Shown: positions 21,057 through 31,849 of the stretch, one piece after another
Numbering within the stretch: the stretch's first letter is position 1
Layout of the letters: every line of letters starts with the position of its first letter
DNA from: Zizania palustris
Taxonomy: Eukaryota > Streptophyta > Magnoliopsida > Poales > Poaceae
Reading direction: 5' to 3'
NCBI GenBank assembly: GCA_019279435.1
Contig: JAAALK010002060.1
Location: forward strand, 186,001-250,000
DNA length: 64,000 nucleotides
Translations under genes and position numbers: made by a program
Notes under the pieces: generated by a model
What the model saw: only the letters and a program-made list of their open reading frames with translations
What the model was told of the DNA's origin: nothing
The model's database searches: none

Positions 21057-23099
21057 TCACTTGTTGGAGTCCATTAACTTTAGTGCATTTGCTACTATGG
21101 AATTGTGTTCTACCATTAGCCACACGACGGTCAAGAACTCACAGCCATTGTTGAGCCTCTTGGCATGTGACTCCCTATTGCAACGGTTGGCTGCATAGAT
21201 CAAAAAAGCTATCCACAAGTCAAGCAGCACCTCGTCGATTGGTTCATCATCATTCTTCCACTTGATCAGTTCATCAGCAACAATCCGTGCATAATTGAGG
21301 CGAGGAACTTTAGGCCCTGATTTGCCATGGTCTTGGTATTTCTGGAGCAGGATACGAGCAACCTGCTTAATCTGCTTGAGCCTACAGGATTCCTTGACGA
21401 AGCCACCGTGGCTTTTGCACGATTCAACCATGTTGTTCATGGTCTGCTCGTACAGCCAGTTCTGTGGAAGACCTGGTAGCATGTCAGGGCGATCCACAAA
21501 GAGAAACATCAGGTAGTTGGATAGAGCCCTGATCGCCTCCACGATGCTGGGCGAAGGATCTCGCTCCCTTGTGCTGAGCAACATCTCAGTGGCGATGTGC
21601 CAGATGAGGACGCTCTCATGGAAGTCCACGCCGCGAAAGGTCTTGATTCCGTCGTACAACTTACGGCGAGCTTCGGGGGTTCTCATCACATGTTTCCCCC
21701 ACTTACGTCTCAGCAAACCCATTGAGTTGATATCCTCCCGCATGTCCTTCAATAATTTATGCAGACGCGGCATGACCATCTCTGGAACTGGGATGTTCCA
21801 GGAGCATTGGCACCGGTCCATGCACTCACTCAAGCCCAGAAACGTGGACCAATCGTTGAACCAGCCACTCCTCATGTTGACCCGCCGAGCGCATGAACAC
21901 ATCATGCTGTACTGCTTCATGGTGAGCGTCCACTTCCTCGAGCTTCCCTGCCTTCCCAACGTCACAATCATGGCTGGCCGGCGAAGTAAGAGAAGTGCAC
22001 GTCGAAGCTGGTACCATCTCCCGCAGCAAAGAGCCACATGCCGGAGCCAGTTCCAGCTTGTGGTGCTTAGGAAGGCGAGTGCCCACGATGACCCTAGTGA
22101 CCTCACCAGAGACTTGGTCTCCAGGATGAGCGCGCCGCCAAGCAACGCATAGGTGATGGGGACGTCGACTCTGTTATGGCCTCCTTGACCGCTGAAATGG
22201 AAGAGCAGGAGTGAAGTGACCACGGCGAGTGGCGCCATGGTGCGGATGCCATAGCCCAAGTAATTGTGGATCACATTTGCCTTGGTGTACAGGATGTCGT
22301 ACATGAGGGAAAGCTCCATCTGCATCACCGTCACCGTACTTGGATTGCCGTTCTCTCCCCGAAAAAGGTCCCGAATTGCCTTGGTGTCAGGCTTTTCTAG
22401 ATCACCTTCGCCGTCGCCGTCGATCACAGAATCAACTATCCCGCGTTTGCAGACATAGAAAAAGGAGTGAGCACGCTGCAAAAGGAACTCATCGTCCATG
22501 TCATGGTCAGTACCTTGGCAGTGGGAGTGCTCGCTCTTGATGTACAAATGCTGGTACTTGTCACGCGGCACATCCTTGAGAGACTTCCGGATGCTACTGA
22601 AGTTGGCGCTCCACAGCGCATATGTCCTCTCGACGTACTTGGCAGTGCCGACGAGGAACATCAGTGCAGCCGCCAGAACGATCAGCCTGCCATTCAAGGC
22701 GATGTACATGTAGAGCACATACACGACGCCCAGCACCTGGACTGCCAGAGTCAAGGCATGGCGCGTCCAGAGCTTGTTGTCCTCGAGGGCGTAGGCGGTG
22801 ATGCTGTCCGGGCCACCAAGGTGCAGCAGCAGAAATGGTGCCCAGAATGCCACCAGCTTGTGTTCGCGTGGCACGCCGCTGAGGGAGAGCTGACCGACCG
22901 TGTATATCGCCGTCGAGTCGGCCAGCTGATAGGCTAGCCACAGCGGGAACCTCGTCACACCCCTCCTCTCACGCCGGCGAATCCCGGCCAACACATTGAG
23001 GACAAGCTGCAGTGTGAGGCTCAACAGCACTAGGATTTGGGTTGCCCACTCATTCCACAGCCCCAACAGCTGCTTCAGCTCTCCTGCCATCGTCGACAT
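21057..23099 (-). CDS. DUF4220/DUF594 membrane protein, tandem copy B
   Basis: Uninterrupted 680-residue protein starting MSTMAGELKQLLGLWNEW, collinear with copy A along its full length. It has the same five N-terminal hydrophobic segments, LADSTAIYTVGQLSL, AFWAPFLLLHLGGPDSITAY, MELSLMYDILYTKANVIH, and the DUF594 end YAANRCNRESHAKRLNNGCE. Differences from copy A cluster in the linker after the fifth hydrophobic segment (near residues 190-245) and around residues 440-480. Alternatively the second ATG (MAGELKQ) aligns with the start of copy A and could be used. Same strand as copy A and about 1.1 kb upstream of it; each has its own 5' flank, so they are separate transcription units. Confidence 0.92.
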   Translation of the reverse strand: MSTMAGELKQLLGLWNEWATQILVLLSLTLQLVLNVLAGIRRRERRGVTRFPLWLAYQLADSTAIYTVGQLSLSGVPREHKLVAFWAPFLLLHLGGPDSITAYALEDNKLWTRHALTLAVQVLGVVYVLYMYIALNGRLIVLAAALMFLVGTAKYVERTYALWSANFSSIRKSLKDVPRDKYQHLYIKSEHSHCQGTDHDMDDEFLLQRAHSFFYVCKRGIVDSVIDGDGEGDLEKPDTKAIRDLFRGENGNPSTVTVMQMELSLMYDILYTKANVIHNYLGYGIRTMAPLAVVTSLLLFHFSGQGGHNRVDVPITYALLGGALILETKSLVRSLGSSWALAFLSTTSWNWLRHVALCCGRWYQLRRALLLLRRPAMIVTLGRQGSSRKWTLTMKQYSMMCSCARRVNMRSGWFNDWSTFLGLSECMDRCQCSWNIPVPEMVMPRLHKLLKDMREDINSMGLLRRKWGKHVMRTPEARRKLYDGIKTFRGVDFHESVLIWHIATEMLLSTRERDPSPSIVEAIRALSNYLMFLFVDRPDMLPGLPQNWLYEQTMNNMVESCKSHGGFVKESCRLKQIKQVARILLQKYQDHGKSGPKVPRLNYARIVADELIKWKNDDEPIDEVLLDLWIAFLIYAANRCNRESHAKRLNNGCEFLTVVWLMVEHNSIVANALKLMDSNK

Positions 23100-23517
23100 C
23101 CTGCAACAAAACTCTACTTACAAATCAATCAGAAATGTTGGCATGCAACGTCATTACAAACAAGGATTAATCTAGCTTACTTTGGCACGCAGCTATATGA
23201 TCACAAAAGTTGCTATGATGCTTGAGGCGCCGTACGGATAATTCAGTGTCAAGTCAGCTACTCAGCTTGCTAAGCAACGAGCGCGATGTGATCTTCGTAT
23301 ATATCCAACTCACACCTTGCAACTTGCAGAAATATAATAATTAAGTTCTGGTCTAGGGTCGATATCAAAATTTACGAGCAATGCGGCGATTAATTGACCA
23401 CTTGCATAAATATAATAATTGAGTTCTGGTCTAGTCTGATTCGTTTGGAATGAATTAGTTTGGTCCGCATGTCGATGTTATATGCGTTGGCATGTTTTGT
23501 TTGACGAGTCCAATTAA

Positions 23518-23734
23518 GGGTGTCTTTGGTTAGCTTTTTGTTAGCTGTGGCCGTAGAAAAAAAACTGTTGCGAGCCGTGAAAAAGTTATTGTGGTTTATC
23601 TGGAGGAGCTTTCATAGTTTTACTACACCAAAGATCACTTTTACCAAAAGCTGTTGGCTTGGAATAGGTCTTTTGGTTTGGCTTTTGACTTGTAGGAAGC
23701 AAAAACTGCTCCCAAAAACCAAATCAAAGGGACC
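23518..23734. mobile_element. Tourist-like MITE, 217 bp
   Basis: Begins GGGTGTCTTTGGTTAGC and ends AACCAAATCAAAGGGACC, imperfect inverted ends, flanked by TAA on both sides (23,515-23,517 and 23,735-23,737). Confidence 0.8.
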
Positions 23735-24116
23735 TAAGTTACGATGTAACACATTGATACAGTGAGATACAGTGAGGCAAGATTAATCACAAAAGTATTA
23801 TTCCGATCCACACGTGTGCTGCGATCGTCAATTTCATTGTGTTATTGGCCGGTGTGATTTAGCTTAATTACGGGCTTGTACCCTATTTTTTCGCCAGGAT
23901 GTGATGCAAAACACAAGTGAATTGGAGAGTAACCGGACGCCAGTTGGTTTCCCTAGTTGTTAATAACCCGCACGCCCATGCAATTCGTATATTATAATCA
24001 TTTGCATAATTGTAAATGTTAGTGGTGTGTTTGTGCTAACGCTACTTGTAAATATCTTAAATTAATAGCCGGGCATTAAACATACCTGTCACGAAGGAAG
24101 AGATATAATCTAACCG

Positions 24117-24590
24117 GGAAAATTTCGTATATGCCACTCAAAGTTCACCGATTTTCATATATGTCGTCACTGAAAATTATTTAGTTTTCAGTGTCCATAT
24201 ATACCAATATTGTTAGTTTTAACCATTATTCAACATTAGTTTTTTTTGAAATGGTGAAACTATTCTCAGCTTACAAAGCTAGCTAGCTTGCTTTGCCACT
24301 GCTCTACCTCTGTTGCGCTAAATTAAATGAGTTATTGGTATGCACGTGTTGGCTGGCCGGAGTAAGTGGTAATTGATCATGGATCTTAAATTATTCTTAG
24401 TTTTTAGTGAGCTTTGAGGTTAGTTTTAGCATTTCGAAAAAACTAACATTGGCTAACAATTAAACTAACGACGATACTATATATTAACACAAAAAATTGA
24501 AGCACTGACATATATGAAAATAATATGTTTTCAATGACATATATAAGAACTTAACCGGTGAACTTTCGATGGCATATACAAAATTTTCTC
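24117..24590. mobile_element. MITE with about 35-bp inverted ends
   Basis: The left end GGAAAATTTCGTATATGCCA and the right end TGGCATATACAAAATTTTCT are inverted, with AAAGTTCACCG and CGGTGAACTTT continuing the arms. The interior is AT-rich. The target duplication was not resolved. Confidence 0.65.
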
Positions 24591-25106
24591 TATATATTTA
24601 CACTCTTAATCATCTTTGCATGGACTTCTTGATTCAGTTTATGTCCACATCGTTCCTCTTAAACCAATAACTATTAGGATGCACAATGCTGAACAAGAAA
24701 GCATGTATATTTTTTTTACTCAATCAAGCAAGCTGTGTGCATGCTCCTGCAATAGTCTATGCAAAAGTGGCAATTAGGGGGCCAAAAGAAAGCTATAGAG
24801 ACATGTTGATTTGATAAATAATACGGTGGCAAGATGCACTTGACCTTGACACTTGTTTGTTAATAACAGAAGCCATGAGGTATACTTCCAGTTTAGTGCC
24901 GCATGCACAGTGTCGGCTCTAGCTATATATGGTCTGATCTGATCACTGTCTAGCTGCCACTAATTAAGTGGAATACATGAGTGTCACCGGATGGTGATAT
25001 AAACGGGTGGGTAGGAACCCTGCTTCTTAAGAATGCAGTGCCGACTGGGGTCCTGACCCTCGATGACGTGGTGGCGTCGTTGGTGGCGACGCGAAGACGA
25101 GGCAGG
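24591..25106. other. Intergenic sequence
   Basis: AT-rich to about 24,960, then a GC-richer 140-bp stretch that continues beyond the CACTA insertion. No domain recognised. Confidence 0.4.
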
Positions 25107-25109
25107 ACT

Positions 25110-25728
25110 CACTACAACAATTCAGGGAAGAAGTTAGCCCTTTCTCGACGGAAGAAGCTAACTTCAGTCAGCAAAAGACTAATTTCCATCGGCATTTGGC
25201 CGACGGAAGTTAGCGCCGAACTCTGCCACGTCAGCAGAGGGGCGCTAACTTCCGTCGGCCGGCTAGCGGGAGGTCGGCGGGCAAATCGGCGCCAGGCATA
25301 GGGCGGTGGGCCAGTAGTGGGCGGGACCGGACAGGGGTGCGGCGGCTGGAGGCGGCAGGCCAGCGGTGTGTGGCCGGGGTGGTGGCGCGGGCCGGAGGCG
25401 AGCGGCGGCGTGGGCCGGAGGTGGGCGGCCGGCGGCCGGGGCGGTGGCGCGGGACGGAGGCGGGCGGCGGTGTTGGCCGGAGGTGGGAGGCGGCGGCGCG
25501 GGTTGGGCGCGGGAGGTGGCGGGTGTGGGCGCGTACAGGGAGTTAGGTCTCTCTGTACGCGCGCGCGGTTGGGGAAAATCCTCCTAACTTCCGTCGGCCA
25601 GCATTAAAGCCGATCGGTTAGGGGATCTGATCGGGCGCGAAAAAAATGCAGCCTAAGTTCCGTTGGCCACAGTTAAAAGCCGACGAAAGTTAATTGACTT
25701 GATGAAAATGTTCTGTTTTCTTGTAGTG
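25110..25728. mobile_element. Non-autonomous CACTA element, 619 bp
   Basis: Begins CACTACAACAATTCAGGGAA, ends CTGTTTTCTTGTAGTG, and is flanked by ACT (25,107-25,109 and 25,729-25,731). Its left end matches the right end of the 38.4-40.6 kb element and vice versa, so it sits in the opposite orientation. Sub-terminal CTTCCGTCGGC motifs; GC-rich GGCGGGC/GGCCGGAGG interior. Confidence 0.93.
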
Positions 25729-25755
25729 ACTCTGCGAAGATTACAACTCTCCAAG

Positions 25756-25935
25756 AAAAACCCTCCTTCTACGTGGGTTTCCCTAGTTTATATACTACTA
25801 AAAAACCCTCCTTCTACGTGGGTTTCCCTAGTTTATATACTACTAAAAAACCCTCCTTCTACGTGGGTTTCCCTAGTTTATATACTACTAAAAAACCCTC
25901 CTTCTACGTGGGTTTCCCTAGTTTATATACTACTA
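25756..25935 (+). repeat. Four perfect 45-bp tandem repeats
   Basis: The unit AAAAACCCTCCTTCTACGTG plus 25 further bases is repeated four times without a difference, at 25,756, 25,801, 25,846 and 25,891. Because 45 is a multiple of three, one frame reads a 15-residue repeat (KNPPSTWVSLVYILL). There is no supported gene around it. Confidence 0.95.
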
Positions 25936-26319
25936 GGGTCACCTAACAGACCCCTAACAGAAGCAGACTCCTAACAAAAAGTCTTCTAACAAAATAGGAC
26001 TCCACAACCGATTCAGACTCAACAACTCAAACTCCAGAGTTACTAATCAGTGCATACTGGATGCCTCACATGACAATGAGACTAGATATCATTATTGTTG
26101 TTGGATCAAAATTAGGTTATAGATCCGAAGAAGAAGAGTCGATCTCATCACTCACGTACGTGTTTGTTATCCCGTCGCTCCCGGAGTCCGTCCGATTGAA
26201 CAGTGCGTAGTGTACGTAGTTGCAAGCTACGTGACAATAATAGTAATAATGGTGTGTCTTGCCTTTGAACAACACGTACAAGCAGCGTCACATCGGTCTT
26301 AATTAGCCAATCGATGACT
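25936..26319. other. Intergenic sequence
   Basis: Repeated CTAACAGA/CTAACAAAA words at 25,943-25,995, otherwise nothing recognised. Confidence 0.4.
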
Positions 26320-26327
26320 CACCAGGA

Positions 26328-26957
26328 TAGGGATGAAAACAGAGCGGAAACGGACGGAAATGAGTGTTACTGTATCCGTTTCTGTATTTTTTCACGGAAA
26401 CGAATACGGATATCCCGGAAACGGATATTATCGGAAACGAATATGGACCGAATAAGGAGCGGATACGAATACAGAACCGAATATCTATCGGAATTATAAA
26501 AAACCTTAATATATGAAAAAGTACGATAAATAAATAAATAGGTTCAATTTATACACATATTAATAAATGATAAATACATATAATAAAGTAAAAATAAGTT
26601 TTACTTTAGTTGTAATGAATATATATTATTTATTTTTAAAAAATAATTATATATTAATTTAAATTAAATTGTTTAATATTTTATGGATAGAATATAGTTT
26701 AAATTTTATATAATGTGAAAAAGTAAAAGCTAATATTCTATATAATGCAGTAAAAACTGTGAAAACGGAAACTTTCCGTTTTTGTTATGCGGAATATTCC
26801 GTTTCCGTATCCGTTTCTGTCGGAAATCGTTGTTCCGTTTCCGTTTCCGCTTAAAAAATTTGGTTTCCGTTTCCGCTCCGGGATTTTCCGTATTCGTTTC
26901 CATATAACCCTTTCCGTTTCCGTTTTTTCTTGGAATTGACCGAAACTTTCTTCCCTA
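26328..26957. mobile_element. Non-autonomous hAT element, 630 bp
   Basis: Flanked by a perfect 8-bp duplication CACCAGGA (26,320-26,327 and 26,958-26,965), the length typical of hAT. It starts TAGGGATGAAAAC and ends TTTCTTCCCTA. The outer 150-200 bases on each side carry many CGGAAACGGAT-type words (complement on the right side), while the core is AT-rich. No transposase. Confidence 0.92.
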
Positions 26958-28204
26958 CACCAGGATGATCACCACCGAAAGAAGAAAATATATATGTCCA
27001 TTAACCAAAGGAGTACGAGTGATCGACTTGTAATTAATCAGATTACAGAGATATGGATTATTGTTTATACCATGCTTAAGAAAGTATGTTTTCTTTACAA
27101 ACTTTGTATATACCAGCATTTGCTTAAATAACTTAGTAAAAGTTATTTTTCAGCTTTATATAATGCATAAATATTTAATTTATCTTTGTGAGCTGCATGT
27201 ACATACACTGTCCTGAATGCTTATTGAACAGTACTCTCACTGATTAGGACATTTTGAATTATTTGTGGGCAAGTATTAAAAAACCAACTCAAATAATTAC
27301 TTTATCATTCCTCATTTCTTCTGTTCTGAAAAATATTAGTTGTTTATCTGTGAGGGGTAAATAAAACATTTAAAAGTGACTAAATTTTTACAAATGACTT
27401 ATATTGAAAGAAACAAGATAATGAATTTTACGAAGAATAAATAAATCACACGTATTAATAATGATATCATATTATCATGAGTTCCTAACAATCCGATTTG
27501 TGTGAGATCTTAAAATCGATACATATATATCCATTTTCATGTCCGTCTTCAACATAAATTCACATATATGTTTCTGTATCTATATTTGCCAAACTAATTT
27601 GAATGTTTCTATTTATCGTTCACATTTATTTCAGATACAAATATAAATATCCACATTTACAATTTATCCGCAATTTTTTTTCTTCCTCGCTTTATGGTTT
27701 AGTAGAGGGGACTTACATGAGTTTTTGAGGGACTTTTGGTTGAGCAATACATCACATATGAGTGTGGTGAGCTATCGGCAGGAGCTAACAGAGACATGAA
27801 CCGAAGAAATTATTGAGAAACAATTGTGTAGCCACCTAATTAATTAATTGCCACTTTCTTGGTGTTCGATTTATTTGTCAGGTTTGTTGGTTGTATTCAG
27901 GCTTCCGGTCGGTTGTTATGCCGTCGCTCGCGGAGTCCGAATGATACGGCGGGCGGCAGCAGCTGACATTGCATCTGGAGCAGCAAACTAAACCCTAATT
28001 TTAGGTTTGTCGCGGATTTTATAAAAAGCAGCCGCAGCTGAGATTTTGTTTGAATTGAATCGTGTCAAAAATACGGTATCGGGAAGTCAGGTGTTTGACA
28101 ATCTAGCTTCTTGCCCGGCTATAAAATGGTTGATAGGGTAGCATTTAGGCTAGGGTTCATGCATAGGCAAACACTGAGCCCATTGGCCAGATGCTCGTGG
28201 CGGT
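26958..28204. other. AT-rich intergenic sequence
   Basis: No gene, no clean transposon end. A small stretch (27,880-28,000) is GC-richer without a domain. Confidence 0.45.
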
Positions 28205-28208
28205 CAAT

Positions 28209-28520
28209 TTAGGCGGTGTTTGGTTTGGCGGGCTAAATTTTAGCCCCGTCACATCGAATATTTATATACTATTTTGAAGTATTAAATATAAACTATTTAT
28301 AAAATTCATTTATAATCGCTGAATTATTGGCGAGCCGAATCTAACAAGCCTCGGCATGATTTGACAATGATTTAACAGTGTGATGCTATAGTAAATATTT
28401 GCTAATCATGAATTAATTGGGCTCATTAGATTCATCTCTCTAATAATCCTCCGGTTCTACATTTTTATAATTAATTCATGTTTAATCCTTCGAATTGATG
28501 TCCAAACATCCGATATTTCT
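28209..28520. mobile_element. Tourist-like MITE, TTTAGTCC family, copy 1 (end decayed)
   Basis: The left end GTGTTTGGTTTGGCGGGCTA continues into the body shared with the copies at 45,679-46,019 and 46,341-46,668 (TCACATCGAATATTTA, ATGATTTGACAATG). The right terminus is decayed, and part of it is repeated at about 28,520-28,560. Confidence 0.7.
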
Positions 28521-28715
28521 TCGATATATAATAATCCTCCGGTTCTACAATTATTTTACAATTTGGCTGGACCAAAAACACGGAGGTTTCTTCTTGTTGT
28601 CAAGCATTGCATTGATGGTTTGGGTTAGGCGTTAGACTCTAGACGGGCTGGGCCGGGTGAATGATACAAGATTTCGTCGGCCCATCGAGATGTGTGTGTA
28701 TATATATATATACAT

Positions 28716-28881
28716 ATATACAAATGCTATCCTACACCACGGGTGTAGAATAACTATTCTACCAAGAAATCTACTACTGAGAAAAAATTAGTACTCAATT
28801 CCTATTCTACTAAGAAAATCAACTACTGAAAGTAGTTGATGTAGAATAGTTATTCTACACACGTGGTATAGAATAGTGTTC

Positions 28882-28890
<9 letters not shown>
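28716..28890. mobile_element. Microsatellite-flanked element, copy 1
   Basis: AAATGCTATCCTACACCAC to GTATAGAATAGTGTTCCCGT, bounded on both sides by (TA)n and (TG)n tracts. Internal inverted TAGAATAACTATTCTA and TAGAATAGTTATTCTA words. Relatives lie at 37,120-37,285, 37,703-37,818 and 47,740-47,955. Confidence 0.6.

Positions 28891-28930
<40 letters not shown>
28891..28930. repeat. (TA)n microsatellite
   Basis: About 19 TA units, following a short TG run. Confidence 0.9.
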
Positions 28931-28931
<1 letters not shown>

Positions 28932-28955
28932 CCAACCATTTATTTGTCAGGTTGG

Positions 28956-29190
28956 ATGGTAGGTGAGATGTGAGGCCAGCGTCGAGACACGCAACCATGA
29001 ACTGCTCTCTCTCTCCTTTTTTTAGAGTGGAGATGGACCTTTCTTCCGATTTTCTTTCAAGACATGATCCGTCGCTTTGAAGTACAACTTGCTTGTCAAG
29101 TGTACGCTTCTTCAGTCTCAACTTGTCATCCGGCATCTTCATCGATCAAGGTTAACTCAAACCTACCTACCTACCTACACACCAAGAATC
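28956..29190. repeat. Segment duplicated at 35.52-35.66 kb
   Basis: GGATGGTAGGTGAGATGTGA through GCATCTTCATCGATCAAGGT and CTACCTACACACCAAGA is found again at 35,528-35,656, where about 100 bases of the middle are missing. It contains a minus-strand open frame with no domain. Confidence 0.8.
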
Positions 29191-29393
29191 AAAGCTAACC
29201 TAGCTAGCATCATCTACTCCTAACGGGAAGTTGTTTGGTTGCGATAGTTATAGATCTATGCTAAAAAACTTAGCAATATAAAACGACGAATTCATACATC
29301 AATTAATATCGAATATAATAAGTTCATATGACATACGAAAGATATCAAATACCGTAAACAATGAGGTTGTAGAATTTGGGGATAGACAACTTA

Positions 29394-29601
29394 GGGCATG
29401 TTTGTTTCAGCTTCTGGCCGCTGCAGCTACTTCTAGAATTTGAAACGGAAACAAACGGTTCAGATTTAGACTCGGATTGTGAGAATCAGTAGCTGCAGAA
29501 TCTGAAAATGAACTAGAAACCAGAAGCCGAAAAACACCAGCTACTCACACTAGCAAGCTACCGAGAATCTCTAGCTGCTAGAAGCTGAAACAAACATGCC
29601 C
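29394..29601. mobile_element. MITE with GGGCATGTTTGTTTCAGC ends
   Basis: Ends GGGCATGTTTGTTTCAGCTT and AAGCTGAAACAAACATGCCC are perfect 20-bp inverted repeats. A related copy is at 49,339-49,571. The target duplication is unclear (TTA on the left, TAC on the right). Confidence 0.75.
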
Positions 29602-30235
29602 TACCACCAAAAGCTATTGCGTTTGAAAAAAACGGGTTTATCGGATTAGCATAATTAATATGTCATATGTGTCAGTGGATCTAACCACATATCCATCATG
29701 GCCACATTACTCACCAATATTGATGTGATCATTGGCCTTAGCTTGCAGGCTCTGCTTAACTACTCCTTGGTACTGTTCTCCATAAGCATAAGCCAACCAC
29801 ACAAGGACAACTAGTCCCAATCATTCAGCTGCCTGTTCTTTGTAGTTATAATAGGGGGCTTTACGGTGTCCCGTTTATCTTTATCGGACGTAATATCTTT
29901 TATCGGAGGTAATAGAAAAACTCAATCTCATCTCTAGATTAATTATAATTAAACCGATTTTAAATTGTTTTTCTATTTTACCTCCTTTCCTCTCTGTCTC
30001 TATCCGCCTCGCCACCATTGTTGTGGTGCCTTGTTGGTGTCACTGTCACCGTGGCGTCCTGCTGCCCATCCACCGACGATGTCAGGCTGACACCTCTGGC
30101 GCTATCGAGGAGGCCCACGCCCCGTGTCCCGACGCCACCGTACCCTGCCTCTTGTCTGCCACCCCCGACGCCTCGTGCCCCAGCGTCAATTTGTCGCCCC
30201 CGCCGTTGTAACGAGGTCGCCCGTTAGCCCTTTCC
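29602..30235. other. Intergenic sequence with a C-rich stretch
   Basis: AT-rich to 29,990, then C-rich (30,000-30,210) with two overlapping short open frames and no recognised domain. Confidence 0.4.
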
Positions 30236-30612
30236 TCAGTGTCGTACTCGGGAGGTTAGCCGAACTATAGGCATTCGGACGGTCGCAGTCAACAACTAGA
30301 CCATGCCATTGATGACAACAAAGCTCAGGCCTACAATTATCCAATCAACACAGTACATAACGTCTGAGTTTATAGCCCAGACCCTGACCGTTTTCACTGT
30401 AATAAATAGTCATTACTAGGGCGCATAAAACCTAAATTATAACCCCCGATCTTTACAGTATATAAAGGACTTGGGGAAACCTCGTACATGCACGTTTTTA
30501 CACATTTTACACGCGTACACACACTTAAGGTCGTTTCAAGCTCTTGAGCCCATATTACACGTACATAATTAAGGTTATTATCCTCCGAGAAACCAAAAGT
30601 TATCTAAAACTT
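30236..30612 (+). mobile_element. LTR fragment
   Basis: Contains a core-promoter-like GTATATAAAGGACTTGGGGA and an AATTAAGGTTATTATCCTCC stretch. Comparable signals occur in the LTR-like sequences at 44.8-45.4 kb and 56.13-56.34 kb. No internal region is attached. Probably a truncated gypsy-type LTR. Confidence 0.45.
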
Positions 30613-30615
30613 ATA

Positions 30616-30929
30616 CTCCCTCCTTCCCATTATCTTCATCATCTAACAACTTGACACGATGACCAAGACGAGAGATATGGAGCTTAAATTCTCTTCGTAT
30701 GTTGTGTTTCTTGCTTTGTTTTTCCGCACTCTCAACCTACATATGCATGTGACAATGTGGAGTACTAGTAAAATAAGAAACAAAAGCGGAAGTTAAAGCT
30801 ATGCATGTAGACTCTAAATCAATTTACACATAATACGATGTGCTGCTTTAATGACTCAACTATTAGATGATGTAGATTGTGGGAAATCTGAAAAACGCTT
30901 AGATGATGGAGATAATGGGAAAGAGGGAG
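30616..30929. mobile_element. Stowaway-like MITE, 314 bp
   Basis: Inverted ends CTCCCTCCTTCCCATTATCT and its diverged complement near 30,905-30,929 (ending GAGGGAG), flanked by the dinucleotide TA on both sides (30,614-30,615 and 30,930-30,931), as for Tc1/mariner Stowaway elements. Confidence 0.8.
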
Positions 30930-31373
30930 TATATCTGAGATAATCATCGAGATTCAACCACAAACTTCCCCGTCCAATCGTATTCAACGCGACATGTATT
31001 TATTAGGCTTGTAAAGCCCCAAACACTGTGCTCCGATAGAGGTGCCAGTAGGCGGTACCTAACGTCGCAATTAATGCCCATCCAGGAATTATCTGCCTGG
31101 TGACCGGAATGCAAAATCAAATCAAAGTTGACTTTTTTGTATAAAATATCAAACTGAAAATATCAAAATCTCCCGTGTTATGCATACAGTTGACCAATGC
31201 GAGAGAGAGAGATCGAGTGTTTATTATTTTTAAGAGCAAGGAGAGAATCCAGAACGACAATGGGTTATTTAATTTCCATTTGAACATTCTTGTCGAAATC
31301 GACAAAAGTTTGCAGTTTTTGCAGTGAAATCCAGCCATGATTTGGACGTGCGCGACGTGAATTGGCGGGCAGC

Positions 31374-31817
31374 TCAGACGAGTGGCGGGAAAGGGATGAG
31401 ACGTGGCTCGCCGCGGAGAAGGAGCGGGTGCTTGCGCGCGCACACCAGCCCGTCGCCCTCCTCCATGTCTATGCTCGCCGTCGACGTCGTCGTCTTGTCG
31501 TCGCCGCCGGGGCAGGCCCAGTCGAAGCACTGCACGAGCGCTGCCAAGACCGCCGGCACTGACTGCAGGGCCAGTCCCATGCCGGGGCACCCGCGGCGGC
31601 CGCTCCCGAACGGTATGAACTGGAAGTGCTGGCCGCGCGCCTCCAAGTTCTCGCTGGCGCCGCCGCCGGGGAGGAACCGCTCTGGCTTGAACTCCAGCGG
31701 GTCGTCCCAGAAGGCGGGGTCACGGCCGATGGACCACACGTTCAAGAACACGGCTGACTGCGCCGGCACCGTGAACCCTCGGATGCGGATCTCCTCCGTC
31801 GACTGCCGGTGCGCAAT

Positions 31818-31849
<32 letters not shown>

